A stretch of DNA of 64,000 nucleotides from Hygrocybe punicea (GCA_963556145.1 OY744461.1:6830891-6894890), one strand, 5' to 3'; positions 45,088 to 56,988 are shown, numbered from the stretch's first letter. The notes: a model not told the origin generated them from the letters alone. Numbers and translations are program-made.

Positions 45088-46659
45088 TAGACTGTCCACG
45101 GGTCAGTCCAGGCCGGCCCTCACCTGATTTTGCTGGCCAGGCAAACCTCAGCTGGCCCCGGCCCTGGGTCATAAGGGCCAGGTCAGGGCCAGGCCGGGTC
45201 AGGGTCGGCCCTGGTCAGCCCTGGCCCTCTATCTCAAATATTTGTACATACATGCTCTCCATTCACAGTATTATAATAATCCACATAACAGTATTCTAAT
45301 TCACATAGTCATCATCAAAGTCAAAATCCCCAACGTATTTCTTCATAATCTCTCCTTCCACATCAAGCATTCTATCTGTGTATGCAGCATGTAGCGTTTG
45401 CAGTCCTCTGAATTTGAATTCCTTCATTGGCATTATTGAGGGTCATAGTATATGTGCTGTAGAGGGTCGACGTCCCTCTGAGTCCGTATCCTCGATATAT
45501 CATGAATCCAGACGAACCCGATGCCTCTATTCAACTCGCATTCAAACCCAACATAACCCGACGCAACCCGACGTGACGAATGTAACCCGACACATGCCAC
45601 TTCGTCACAGCCACTCTCGGACCAAATCTGGCAGCCTCAAATGCCCCGGAGTTCCAATGCTAGAAGATGGATCTCTTCGGACTCAATCCCCGACTTCGGA
45701 TTTACCTTATTTATGCATCCCCTCGTCCTTTCGGAGATATGTAGGACTTTTTAGATCGTTTTCTTGCATATTCATTTTCCCCTCCATATTCCTGTCTTCG
45801 TCGCTTTGCAACCCCCCTTTCCACATCCCCATTCCATCTTTTCTTTGTAGTATCTATCGGCCGAAATAGACATGTCCGAAAGTAGCTACACACTCCTGTA
45901 CTATAAAAACGGTCCCCGACGACCGTACAAAAAAAAGATACCCTCAGTCCCTGTTTCCTCATAGTCAGAATCTTTTTAATCCCTTCAAATGCTCGTCCAC
46001 GTAGACCCTTAGCATTTCATAGTTCACCTCGTTGTCTTTGTCACTGTTCCTGTATATTTGTTCATCGTTTCCGACCCAACCCAACCCGACCTGCCATACC
46101 CGACATCGTCGGCATCGTCGGGTTCTTTATTATTTGTCCGTTCATCGCCGGATTCGTCGTTATTAGTCCAGTTTTACGCGGCGGCTTTACTTTTACTAAC
46201 ATTCCCTTCCTTTTTACTACTATTCCCGACACTGATTTATCCAGTCACGTCTACGCTGACACCTCTCTGGTTAGAATCACTATTTCTTTATATAGTTCCG
46301 AAGCCACCAAGAACCCACATCTACAGTGCTCAGCAATATAGGTTCAAGGTGTAGGTATAGCTAGATAGTCATGAGCCATTTTGGTAGCCTTTTATACCAT
46401 GGAGTTATGAACCTGTGGGGGATCCCAAGGCTAAAAGGATCTCCAACTATGGGAATGAATTTTTCAAGCCTGGTGTCTTTGGAAATGCTAAAGCATGCAT
46501 GGTTAGAGTAAGCTAAATGACATACATGTACCTGTGACATCTAAGAGGGCTGGGCCAGGGCCAGCTGTTTACTGATTTGGCCCTTGGCCCTCAATTGGAG
46601 GGCTGGGCCAGGGTTGACCCTAGGGCCAGAGGGTCATGGCCCTGCCCGTGGACAGTCTA
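45088..46659. mobile_element. Non-autonomous hAT-type element, 1.57 kb
   Basis: Ends TAGACTGTCCACGGG and CCCGTGGACAGTCTA are perfect inverted repeats. 8-bp flanks TATATGGT (45080-45087) and AATATGGT (46660-46667) match at 7 of 8 bases. Subterminal GGGCCAGGGCC-type motifs are rich on both sides. There is no transposase. The inner segments (ATTTCTTCATAATCTC; CATGAGCCATTTTGGTAGC) are shared with the smaller relative at 47379-47985. Confidence 0.82.
45458..46325 (+). mobile_element. Solo LTR nested in the hAT-type element
   Basis: Begins TGTAGAGGGTCG and ends CACATCTACA, flanked by GTGC on both sides (45454-45457 and 46326-46329). A TATA-like ACTATAAAAAC lies near 45900 and the sequence is pyrimidine-rich, as in LTR promoters. 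Its ends and 4-bp duplication resemble those of the TGTGACGG LTR at 57745-61469, but the body differs. No internal genes remain. Confidence 0.65.
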
Positions 46660-47100
46660 AATATGGTTAGACTGGTCACATGTGACTGTCACCATTGCGA
46701 TCAGCAACAAATTTGTTGTACAATATCAAAAATTACCTTGTATGGTTAGATTGGTCACATGTGACTGTCACAACTTGCCCGAAATGGTTATATTAGTCAA
46801 CAGTTCAATTTTCAGCTGATTCTGACAAGAATTGAGGCTGGTACAAATATTTTGAATATATATTTTAAGGTAATTTGACTTTTGTGAGGCAACCCAGATA
46901 TGGATGCTTATGTAAGCTTGTCCAAACATGGCTATGACCACACGTTATTTTCCAGTATAACAAGTAGGATCATATCTTGTGCCCAAAAAAAAAGTCCCCT
47001 ACATACGATCAACTTCATTAATTAATTAATTAATTACGAACCCTCACTGAGCCAGGTCTGATAAAGAACGAGTCTTTTAATAAATTAAAAGAACTCATAA
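46660..47100. repeat. Duplicate of the 43.9-44.3 kb AT-rich block
   Basis: Carries the same ~80-bp motif and the TTCAGCTGATTCTRAYAAGAA / GGATGCTTATGTAAGCTTGT landmarks as 43990-44305. No gene. Confidence 0.65.
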
Positions 47101-48160
47101 AAAACATGAAGCTTGGCGTGAGAGGCTAGGAGTAAGTTAACACTCATGATGAGGTTAAGGTTGTAGAGGGGTTGAGCATAGAGGGTATTGAAGAGGTCGA
47201 CAGTGTTGGAGTTGTCAGTAAAGATGGCAATGTGGAGTAAATGGAAGGGAGGTCAAGGACCAGTGAAAAGCAGAGAGAACAACAAGGGCTTCCCAGTAAA
47301 AAATGCGGTCAAAAGAAGGGTTGGGCACTAAGCATTGGAAGCTGAGAGACAAAGCAGGGCACCAGAAACCAAGACCGATACACTGTCCAGGGGCCAGGCC
47401 AGGCATCTCAGGCTAGCCCTGGGTCAATAGGGCTGGGTCAAGTCCGGCCAGGTCAGGGTCGGCCCTGGCCCGATGACTATCTCAAGAATTTGTCCATACA
47501 TCTCTCCATTAACAATATTCTAACCTACCTAGTCCTCATCATTAAAATCAAAATCTCCAACACATTTCTTCACAATCTCCTTCTACAGACAGACATTGTT
47601 ACAGTATAACTAAATAGTTATGAGCCATTTTGGTAGCATTTTATGCTGTTGTGGCTACCGCTAGCTTGTTCTCAGACATGAGGAGCTACAGGTGATCCAA
47701 AAGGGTATGATCTAGCTCTATTTACTCATGGGATGTGGAGTTAAAACCTTACAGGGGTCTCAAAGATAAAAGGCTAAAATGATCTATGAATATGAGAACT
47801 ATCTATATTAGCCTCATGCTTTGGGAAATGTCAAAGCATGCATGGTATAATTTAATGTCTACATCATTTAAAAAAAAAGTGAATGTAGACTAAATTACTA
47901 GGGTAAATTTATAGCCCTGACATCTAAGAGGGCCGACCCTCAGGGCCAGCTGTTTACTGACTTGGCCCTGCCCTTGGACAGTGTAGAGACCAATGAATGA
48001 GGTGTCCACAAAAAGGATGATGTCAGTGGCTGGTGCATCCCAGACAGATTCAATGAGGTGTACACCAGACGACACTTCAAGGTGGCCAGTGAACCATAGG
48101 AGCTCCCGACAGAGTTCCATACTAATCCAGATGAGTTGGTGAGGCTGCCAAATGTAAACA
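47100..48160 (-). pseudogene. Ngaro-like RT/RNase H relic, split by a small hAT-type element
   Basis: Minus-strand ELLWFTGHLEVSSGVHLIES and ATDIILFVDTSFIGL (about 48120-47990) match DLLWLHHHVESAPGVRLLNA and ADLTIFGDACLTGL of the fuller copy (about 53655-53775). Past the small element the frame resumes with GFWCPALSLSF, IFYWEALVVLSAFHWSL and a TDNSNTVDLFNTL-type RNase H motif. The flanks are other repeats, so only this piece remains. Confidence 0.75.
47379..47985. mobile_element. Small hAT-type non-autonomous element (607 bp)
   Basis: Starts TACACTGTCCAGGGG and ends CCCTTGGACAGTGTA. 8-bp flanks AAGACCGA (47371-47378) and GAGACCAA (47986-47993) match at 6 of 8. It interrupts the RNase H frame of a Ngaro relic right after Gly-Leu. 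Related to 45088-46659 in both the termini and the internal sequence. Confidence 0.78.
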
Positions 48161-48411
48161 TGTTTAAAAAATGAATAAAATCACAGCCACTGTACTTGAA
48201 ATTCCTGCTGTGGTGTATTTGGTTGGTGGTGATTATTATTCAGCAGTTTCGGGGATAACTTCACAGTCGCCGTCCGTTTATTACCGTGGGTTTTGGCTTT
48301 TCAATGGTCAGACCAGTTCTTAAACGCGAATGTTGACCAAGACGAGTCACTGAAACGACGGGAACGAAACGACGGCTAGGACGACGTAACTGTTTAATAC
48401 CTCATACCCCA

Positions 48412-50521
48412 ATGCCTTCGCCCATGGCGTTTAGCAGGTCTCCAACCCCGTCCATGTTCAAAAAAAAATCCTCGCCCTCTCTCTCACCTATGGCTTCTGC
48501 AGTTTCGTATCTATCTGCGGTGTCCGAAGCCGATGCTCGCGCCAGAGTTGGAAGTAGATCCCCCACATCCACCCCAGCCCTTTCCCTTTCATCTTCCATC
48601 ACTTCCTCCTCGGAAGACACCGTTCTGGATGAATCCGAGTTTAACAATGCAGATGGGCTCGCCTTGCCACTTCGCCCACCGAATTCGGAGCAGATTTTCA
48701 CCACCGTTCACACCGAGTTCGGCCATTGTGGGAACGAATTTTACCGGTATCAGTCACAGCACGCACCCGGCACTCCAGTCAAGGGTATAGTCGAACAGGA
48801 TCCCCCGTACTACATCCTTTTTTCAACATATATCAGTTACCTCATATTGATCTGCCTCGGTCATATCCGCGACTTTGTGGGAAAACAATTGAACTCTTCT
48901 TCATACAAACATTTAATGCCCCACGATGTGTGTTATCTCGCTTACGCTAATTATTACTTTCCAAATAATTGCACCGCAACAGGGTTATGCGCCTCTCAAT
49001 TCTGACTTTGACTCTTTCTATACCCGTCGTCTCAAAACTCGTATGGACGATTGCTTTTCTAATCCTGTCACTGGTGTCGCAGGCCGCACCATTCTGGTTC
49101 TCGATCGGTATTCCGCAGACAACAATCGCACTCATACAGTCTTGGGAACACGCACACGCGCGCTCAACATCTCATCTTACAACTATCTCGGATTTGCTCA
49201 GGCCAGCGGGGGATGTGCGGACGCCGTAGAAGAATCTCTAAAGCGGTACGGCATCTCCTCCTGCGGTGCGCGGCTTGAGGGTGGTACAAATGATCTTCAT
49301 GTGCTTGGTGAGGCGCTCGTGGCGAGGTTCGTCGGCATGGAGGACGCTCTCATCAGCTCCATGGGTTTTGCCACGAACTCAACGTTTATTCCCGCTCTGG
49401 TCGGTAAAGGATGTTTGGTAATCTCGGATGAGCTCAATCATGCTTCCATCCGATTTGGTGTGAGACTGAGCGATGCGAACGTTCGCATGTTCAAGCACAA
49501 CGATATGAAAAGCCTCGAGAACCTGTTGAAAGAAATGATCAGTCAGGGACAGCCGAAAACACACAGACCATGGAAGAAGATCCTACTCCTCGTCGAAGGA
49601 TTATACAGCATGGAGGGGACGATGGTTAACCTGCCAGCAATATTAGACCTCAAGAAGAAATACAAGGTACGCATGTCTTCTTCCACCTCCACTCTCCATC
49701 CACTGACACCTTGAAAGTTTTATCTCTTCGTTGACGAAGCACATTCTATCGGTGCTTTGGGTCCGCACGGCCGTGGTGTCGCTGACTACTTCAACGTTTC
49801 ACCAAGATCAATAGATATCCTAATGGGTACATTCACCAAGTCCTTTGGCGCCTCAGGAGGCTATCTCGCAGGTTCCAGGGTTCTCATGGACCGGCTCCGC
49901 TTGAAAGGTCATTCCGGCGCGTACGCCGAATCCATGACACCTCCGGTCCTGACACAGGTTATTGCCAGCATGGCCAGCATTATGGGAATTTCATTACCGC
50001 CATCGTCGATGTCTGCCTTTGACAATGCTCCTTCAATTTTATGCTTGACACACGAGGAACATCCCGGCCCCGCGCCACTAAATGCTATCCCGTCTTGGAT
50101 GGCGCTTACACCTGCTTTGCGAGATGGCTCGGAGGGGCGATTGCGATTGCGGCGCCTGGCGTTCAACTCGCGGTACCTCTCCCGCGGGCTGTGCAAACTC
50201 GGGTTTATCACCTACGGGCACGCTGATTCCCCCATTGTCCCATTGCTCTTATTCAACCCAGGCAAAATGCCAGTGTTCCACCGCATGATGAAGCAACGTG
50301 GCACACCAGTGGTTGTCGTCGTCGTGGCGTATCCGGCCACCGCACTGGTGACGTCGCGGGTGAGGTTCTGTGTGAGCGCGTCGCATACGAAGGAGGACAT
50401 GGATGTGGTACTTCGGGCGTGCGATGAGATAGGGGACATTTTGGACTTGAAGCATGGAGCAGGGGAACGGTGGCCGCTGGAGGAGATCATGAGGCGGTCC
50501 GTTGAGTTGGTGCATCAGTAA
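48412..50521 (+). CDS. LCB2: Serine palmitoyltransferase subunit 2
   Basis: Catalytic subunit of the ER enzyme that condenses serine with palmitoyl-CoA, the first step of sphingolipid synthesis; it works with LCB1. Three exons: 48412-48927, 48983-49666 and 49718-50521, with GT-AG introns of 55 and 51 bp, both phase 0, giving about 667 residues. The Ser/Pro-rich N-terminus is followed by a hydrophobic segment (ILFSTYISYLILICLGHI), fitting a membrane anchor. The PLP-dependent aminotransferase core shows YNYLGFAQ, GTNDLHVLGE, SDELNHASI, FVDEAHSIGALGPHGRG, and the PLP-lysine motif GTFTKSFGASGGY that separates LCB2 from LCB1 (which lacks the lysine). The C-terminus has DSPIVPLLLFNPGKM and RVRFCVSASHTKEDMD. 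No disabling change was seen. The start could be an internal Met. Confidence 0.93.
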
Positions 50522-50679
50522 TAATAAGCATGTTGGGAAGCAGCTGGTTCGGAACGCCCGAGACTTTCCTTACTTCATCCTTCATGTACAACTTAATTTT
50601 ATAACATTTCGTGGAGTTAGAATTATTGATTGCCTACTAATAGGACCCCTGATAATGGGTGACTTCCCGCAGCATTTAT

Positions 50680-51010
50680 AATCGAGTTTAAAAAATAATT
50701 TTACTCAAGTCTAATAGACGAGAGCTTTTCTACTACACGCGATCTCGCCGTATCCCGTTCTATGGCGTAATTCCCTCACGCAGGCGTACCTCCTTTCTGA
50801 CAAAGCGTAACCCTACCTTTCGGGTGAACCCAAGCTCGTGCGGAGAAACAGGAGTTTGTCTCACCCTCCTTTCTCTCACCGCATTGGTTCACCCAGGTAG
50901 CGTATCCCTCTTTTCCTGTGAGCCGTACTCACCACTTTGGCTCACCAGGAGTAGAGATTATTTTTTTATTCTCTTTTTCATATCTGAATAAATTCCATCA
51001 AATCTCTTTT
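50680..51010. other. 5' region of the Ngaro-like element
   Basis: Pyrimidine-rich DNA with repeated CTCACC and GCGTA motifs and no gene. It may contain the left terminal repeat of the retrotransposon; I could not match it to a repeat at the 3' side. Confidence 0.4.
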
Positions 51011-52383
51011 ATGACTTCTCGCACCAATGCGGACTCAGGGTCTTCGCAGAGACGGACCGGAACGGAATCATTCACGCACACGTCAAATTCACAAGCACCA
51101 TCGCAACTTGCCAGTCAAGCACCACGAGAAGAAGTTATCTCTTCTGAGGCGATTATATCTGCAGCCCCGGAATTCCTTGCTAGGCCGGACATCACTCGAC
51201 AGTGCGAGCTCATCCTCAACACATTCAGGAGAGGAGCCACCTCCAAGTCCGACGCTTTCCTTGCTCTCGCGGATACAATCCCTGGATCTAGGGAACTCGA
51301 CAGCGCAGGAAGCAGTGCTCTCGCATCCTACCTCGCGATGCTCGACAGGTACGACTCAGCGACCAACATCATTCCCGGACCATTCATCGGCGACCCAATC
51401 GACTCGCAACGCCCCCTTTCTCCGCGACCGGATAGAGCTCACGCTGCTGGACCGGATGAAGCCGGGATTGTCGAACCAGTTGAAACCCACATTGTTGGAC
51501 AGGATCACACCCACGCTGCTAGACCGGATCCATCTCGCGCATCCTCGATCGAACGAGACAGCGAACCGAAACGAAGGAGAGTCGATGACTCCGCCCTTCC
51601 TTGGACCGTCGCGAACATTATCGGGGACGCCATACTCAAACCCGAGCTCGCCAAGACACGTCGGCTCCTCCTCGAATTCTCGAAAGACATCAAATATGTC
51701 CTCAGTTCGCTACTCAACTCGACCAGCCATATCTCTTTCCCCGAGTCCGAGTGGACGGCCCTCATCAAAGGGCAATCCATCAACCTTGACAAGGTCATCA
51801 CCCACCACCACTCTGTGTGTCACGACACTCGGACCTCCCAGAAACTCAGGATGGCATCGAACTCCGGTTCGGCTCATCCGACCCCATCAAGTCCGTCAAG
51901 ACGATCGGAGAATGGGTCATCGCCTGGGGGAAAGCGTCCGAAGCTACCCTTTGGGTGTTTCCCCACCGGGACCGGGAGCTGCAACACTACCAACACTACG
52001 TACTCGAGCTCTTCAACAGTGCCCACGCTTCCGTTCACGAGAGGATCATCCTCCTCGATCGTAAAATCCGGACGGAAGTCGCGTCCCGCAGGGACCTCCT
52101 GCTCAGCGATTTCTCCTCGTTTTCACATTGGGAACGATCTTACCTTTCCGAATTTGGTACAGGTTTCCTCGCGTCCCCTCAAGCGACCAAACGAGATGCT
52201 AGAGCCGCTTCAAGCGGCCACAACCGTGCCCGCAACGACACTAAAAAGAAGTCGGAGCCTTGCCGACGTTTCAATGACGGAATCTGCCCTTCCACGTCGT
52301 CTCAGTGCCGCTACGCTCACATCTGCTCCACATGCCGTCGCGCGGACCATACGTCTGCTTCCTGCACCAGCACGAAGGCCTGA
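51011..52383 (+). pseudogene. Ngaro-like Gag with CCCH zinc finger, one frame change
   Basis: ATG at 51011 (MTSRTNADSGSSQRRTGTES). A polar N-terminal half has DR-containing repeats (about 51420-51540, three near-repeats of HAAGPD/VGQDHTHAARPD type). Near 51815-51820, in CTCTGTGTGTCACG, the frame must change for the rest of Gag: RHSDLPETQDGIELRFGSSD, IGEWVIAWGKASEATLWVFP, then the finger CRRFNDGICPSTSSQCRYAH and CSTCRRADHTSASC. Removing one GT from the GT run, or a -1 shift, restores the frame. Gag of this group packages RNA; the element type follows from the neighbouring pol. Confidence 0.75.
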
Positions 52384-54201
52384 TCTGTTCTACTCCCGTC
52401 CTCGTTATTTCCGCAATTTTCTCTGGTCCAACCTTGACACCGGCACTTACCCTTCTGCGCTTACTACGGAATCGGATCCTCCACTCCCACAACCTCCCTC
52501 CTCCGAGTACACTGATGAACTTGTAGACACAATCTCGCGCAACTCGCACCTTTTCAAGATCGTCACTCCCATCCGCGTCCCTGCGTTCGCCCGTCTCCTA
52601 ACGACCCACCCAAACCAACCTTTCGTCTCCTCTGTGATCACTGGCCTTGGTCTGTGTGGGATCCTTCATACCCCTCTACCCACGATGCCTCTGTCCGGCC
52701 CCCGAAGTCGGAAAAAGAACGTGACTTCATTCGTGCTCAGCGTGACAAGGAGATTTCGCTCGGCCGTTTCTCGGAGTCATTTGGTCGGGAACTGCTCCCA
52801 GGTATGTACAGCATGCCAGTCCACGCCGTACCTAAACCACGGTCGACCAACCTGAGGCTCGTCGTCGACCACAGCGCCAGTGTTCACTCTTTGAACTCAC
52901 TCATCGCTCGCTCGGCCATTGTTGGCTCTCGCCTCGACAACTTGCAGAACCTAGGGCAGGCTCTACTCAATTTTCGTCGTGAACACGGCAACGCTCCGCT
53001 CACCTTGTTCAAATCCGATGTCTCACAAGCTTACCGCCAAATGCCTCTCCACTTCTTATACCAAGCGAAACAAGTCGTCACGGTCGACGGTGAGCGACAT
53101 ATCGACCGTAACAACAACTTCGGCAATCGCGGAGCTTATCGCATCTGGGCAGCATTCATGGCGCTTGTGATATGGATTGCAATCTATGTCAAGTCCCTCT
53201 CTGACCTCTTTACATACGTTGACGACACTTTCTCTTTCAAAGTTACTGGCCACGTCGCGTACTACCCTCCGTATGACACGTTCTACCCGTGGAAACAAAC
53301 GCAACTTCTCCTCCTGTGGGACGAGATTGGTCTACCGCATGAGAAAGAAAAACAAGAGTTTGGCGACACTGTGATGATCATCGGCTTCCTCTGCGACGCC
53401 AACGCCATGACTTTCACCATGATGCCAGAGGCGCACGCCGACTTGCTGGGCGCCATCACCGAGTTCATATCAGCGCCGCGCGGTGGCCGCCGCCACTCCC
53501 TTCGCAAATTTCAGCGCATGGCGGGGTGGGTGAACTGGTCTCTAAATGTTTTTCCACTCCTCCGCCCGTCGCTTTCAAACCTCTACGATAAGATGTCCGG
53601 CAAGACCAACTCAGACGCGCTAATCTTCTTGAACAAAGCGGTCATCGACGATCTACTCTGGCTTCACCACCATGTAGAGTCAGCACCGGGCGTCCGTCTA
53701 CTGAATGCTGCAGTTTGGGAACCCATTGACGCAGATCTCACCATATTCGGCGATGCCTGCTTGACTGGCCTTGGAGTCGTCTACCCTTCCACGGGCATCG
53801 CGTTTCAGCAGCCTCCACCGGCCAACGCACCCGCGGACAACATTTTCTACCTCGAGGCACTCGTCGTCCTATGGGCCCTCACTCATGCTGCCTCGTTGTC
53901 ATTCACAGGCCGTCTCGTTATTTACACAGACAGCAGCAATACCTTCGACATATTCAACAGTCTCGCCGCAAAACCTGTTTACAATGAGATTTTGAAGCTT
54001 GCAGTCGACACGATGATCGCACACGCCATTGATTTACGAGTGTGCCTCGTTGAAGGCTCCTCCAACATCATAGCCGACGCCCTGTCCCGCGACCGCCTCG
54101 ATATTGCGCTCCGCCACCAGCCCAACCTTCGTTTGCGTATCCACCCCCTCCCAGACCTTCCTAGACCCCCTCGTGTTAAGCTGGGGGTGCCGGAGGAATG
54201 A
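52300..54201 (+). pseudogene. Ngaro-like reverse transcriptase and RNase H
   Basis: The N-terminal part FRNFLWSNLDTG ... FKIVTPIRVPAFARLLTTHP is in one frame and overlaps the end of Gag. Near 52651-52657 (TCTGTGTGGG) it must shift to the frame of KERDFIRAQRDKEISLGRFS. RT motifs follow: PVHAVPKPRSTNLRLVVDHS, LFKSDVSQAYRQMPLH and DLFTYVDDTFSF (active-site YVDD). RNase H shows LTIFGDACLTGLGVVY, FYLEALVVLWAL, LVIYTDSSNTFDIFNSL and VEGSSNIIADALSRDR. No methyltransferase domain is present, which separates Ngaro-like from DIRS elements. The stop overlaps the recombinase start. Confidence 0.85.
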
Positions 54202-55184
54202 ACCCCGTGCCGGGACGGTCCCGGCAGCGTGTCCGGCTGCCGTGGACTCTGGAGCGCCTGCTCCATGAGAGGTCTGTCGCCCTCGGCCTTTCTATCGACA
54301 AGTCAACGCGTTCAACTTACAATTCCGCTCTGAATTCTTATCTTACTTTCTGCAAATCCCACTCGTTCCCTATTGACCCTACCCCTGACACTCTTAGTTT
54401 CTTTGTCGTTTTCATGTGTTCCCACATCAAACCTTCTTCTGTCGACAGCTACTTATCGGGTATCGTCAATCAACTGGAGGACCATTTCCCTGACGCTCGC
54501 AAGCACCGCAACAGCCAAATCGTTTCTCGCACACTTGCTGGATGCAAACGCCGCTTTGGTTCGCCGACAACACGCAAAGACCCCCTCTCTCGCTCAGACC
54601 TCTGCATCGCAACTGCAAGCATCCACGATGGGTCATCTCATGATGACCGACTTTTTGTTGCACAACTCCTCACCGGATTCTTTGCACTCCTGCGCCTTGG
54701 TGAACTGACCTATCCTGACCATTGCCGTTTGGACGATCCTCGCAAACTCTCGCTGCGACACACCGTTTCACACCTAGATTACGGTTACACACTGCCTACA
54801 CACAAAGCCGACTCCTTCTTTCAGGGCAATGTCATCCGTGTCCAGCGTCTCCCCGATCCTGATGACCCTTATCGTTTTTTCTTTGCCTACGTTATGTCCC
54901 GTGATCGCCTTTTCCCGTTCCACTCACCACTCTGGCTAAAGGCCGATGGTACTGTCCCCCGCCGTTCTTGGTTTATCAAACGCATGCGAAATATTTATCC
55001 TATCTCCCTTGCAGGCCAGTCTATGCGTGCTGGAGGGGCCACTTCTCTCGCCATCTCAGGCGCGGCACCTCACATCATTCAGGCCGCGGGGCGCTGGTCA
55101 TCTACAGCTTTTCAAATCTACATCCGTAAAAACCCCTTTGTATTGCAGGCGCTTATACATGGCAGACCGGCGCATTCTTCATGA
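54198..55184 (+). CDS. Ngaro-like tyrosine recombinase
   Basis: 328 residues; the ATG at 54198 overlaps the pol stop by 4 bases. It would insert the circular cDNA in place of a DDE integrase. The N-terminal core-binding part reads WTLERLLHERSVALGLSIDK and STYNSALNSYLTFCKS. The catalytic part shows GFFALLRLGELTYPDH (first Arg), LPTHKADSFFQG, SMRAGGATSLAISGA (second Arg), IIQAAGRWSSTAFQIYIRK (Trp and Tyr). The order RT-RNase H-YR and the absence of a methyltransferase fit Ngaro/VIPER-like elements of basidiomycetes. The frame is intact, unlike the two upstream ORFs. Confidence 0.87.
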   Translation: MNPVPGRSRQRVRLPWTLERLLHERSVALGLSIDKSTRSTYNSALNSYLTFCKSHSFPIDPTPDTLSFFVVFMCSHIKPSSVDSYLSGIVNQLEDHFPDARKHRNSQIVSRTLAGCKRRFGSPTTRKDPLSRSDLCIATASIHDGSSHDDRLFVAQLLTGFFALLRLGELTYPDHCRLDDPRKLSLRHTVSHLDYGYTLPTHKADSFFQGNVIRVQRLPDPDDPYRFFFAYVMSRDRLFPFHSPLWLKADGTVPRRSWFIKRMRNIYPISLAGQSMRAGGATSLAISGAAPHIIQAAGRWSSTAFQIYIRKNPFVLQALIHGRPAHSS

Positions 55185-55609
55185 TTTGTCTTTGGTTGTA
55201 TCTTTCTTGGACATTCTGTGCCTCCCTCTGATCTTTCCCCTCTCATTCCATTGACCCAATATTGAACCCATCTTTTTACATAGACCTTTACCGATTGTAC
55301 GGCACAAATGTAACTCCAAAATATCTACCTTATGGACTTGTTCTCTCCTGGCTTCAAGCCGGAAGAACAAGCTCCGATTTTTTGCTATCCCCCGTGCTCC
55401 ACTTAAGCAGAGTCAATTAGCCGTGAAATTGAATCCTTCCAAACAAGTTCATGTCCCACCTGGCTAATCGACACGTGCAACTCGAGCAGAGTCGATTAGA
55501 TGATTTATGTGAAAACATTTCGTTTCTGACGGCACAGCCACGTTTAAATGTTAAGTGTTTATTCAAAATACTAAACCGTAGCACCAAAGAATAATAAATA
55601 TATTCAACG
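55185..55609. other. Retrotransposon 3' region and Harbinger 2 promoter side
   Basis: No gene. It includes two related motifs, AGCAGAGTCAATTAGCC (near 55408) and GAGCAGAGTCGATTAGATG (near 55485), that could be part of split terminal repeats. I could not define the retrotransposon end. Confidence 0.4.
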
Positions 55610-56988
55610 ATGGCCTCATCCGATGAGGCAATATTCATCGAAAGCAATCTTGCTGAAGAAGAAGCTGACGACGAGCAAGAGCAGACTGTGCTTGCTTTTG
55701 CGACCATATTGGCTGGCATCGAATTGTCTTGACTGCAACGTGCAGAACAACGAAACCAGAGTCGCCTATACCTCACTCGTCCACAATTACTCCCGAATCC
55801 CAGGATCAACACACCCTGGCAGCAACTGCATGCTAGTCAAAATGATCGGGCATTCATTACAACCATGGGTTTTGATGTTGCAACTTTCAACAGCATACTG
55901 GCAGCTGGATTTGGGCAGCGATGGTACGAGAGCCCGATTCCCTGTTACGATGTGAATGTTGAAGGGCATTCACGTCCTGGTCGGCGATCACTAAGCGCTG
56001 AAGGAGCCCTTGGTCTCGTTCTACATTATATCAACTCTACCATCCTCAAAGTCAATCTGCAAGAGATCTTCGCATTGGTCCCATCCACAGTCTCACGGTA
56101 CATAACATTTAGCCTCAAAATCCTCCTCGATGTACTTCGATCCATGCCTGATGCTAGTATTCAGTGGCCTAAACATTGTACCAACGACCATCCATCTCAA
56201 TCCGAGTTTTTCCAGCTCAATGCCATCATCCACAAGCGACACCCACTCTTGACAGGAGCTTTTGCGAGCATCGATGGTTTGAAATTACCCATTCAGACTT
56301 CGAGTGACGAGGACATCGAGAATGCAACATACAACGCATGGTTATCCAGTCACTTCGTTTCTTCTGTTTTGGTATTTTCTCCTGATGGTACGTACGCATT
56401 CCAATCTAAGTCTATTACTAGCTAACTTACGTGGCATCAGGGACCATCATTGCTGCAAACTTGAATGCCCCCGGCAGTTGGCACGACTCTCGCATTGCAA
56501 AACCGATCTATAAAAAGCTTCTCAATCACACCCCCAACGGCTACTACCTTGTTGCCGACATGGCATTCTCCCATGGTATGGACTCAATTCTTGGCAAGAT
56601 TCGTGCACCAAGCACAGCAGGGCAATCTCTAGTGGGAACTCAAGGGGCAATAGAAGACGCTCTTGCCTTCGATCGGCAACTATTGTCATATAGGCAAACT
56701 GCAGAGTGGGGAAATCGTGGACTACAAGGGTCATTTGGGCAGCTACGTGTGCCACTGGAAGTGTCATTTTCAGATCGCCATGGAGACCTTCTAGAGAGTT
56801 GTGTGCGCAGTTTTTGCCTACGATGTCAAAGGGTGGGACTTAACCAAATTCAATCAGTATATATGCCTCAATGGCGGGCTGCTGCGATGGATAGTTGGGT
56901 GTGGGATTCATTTGAGAACATTTTATTTTCGGAGCAGAGGAAAAATGACCGTGTTGCTCGTTTTCATACTGTAGCCGTGTATGAGTAA
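55610..56988 (+). pseudogene. Harbinger 2 DDE transposase, one nonsense codon
   Basis: ATG at 55610 (MASSDEAIFIESNLAEEEAD). An in-frame TGA at 55730-55732 (IELS-TGA-LQRAEQ) fits CGA to TGA; after it the frame is open. Residues near 56040-56100 (INSTILKVNLQEIFALVPST) form the helix-turn-helix region. The DDE core has ASIDGLKLPI (first Asp), then an intron 56388-56440 (GT-AG), then NAPGSWHDSRIAKP, YYLVADMAFSHG (second Asp) and TAEWGNRGLQGSFGQLRV (Glu). Stop TAA at 56986-56988. This is a different Harbinger lineage from the element at 4190-7172: the core motifs are shared but the sequence is not. Confidence 0.87.

Noticed and set aside
45378..46354. Open frames within the nested solo LTR
   Set aside because: No domain, start context or splice pattern; they fit an LTR promoter-like, pyrimidine-rich sequence.
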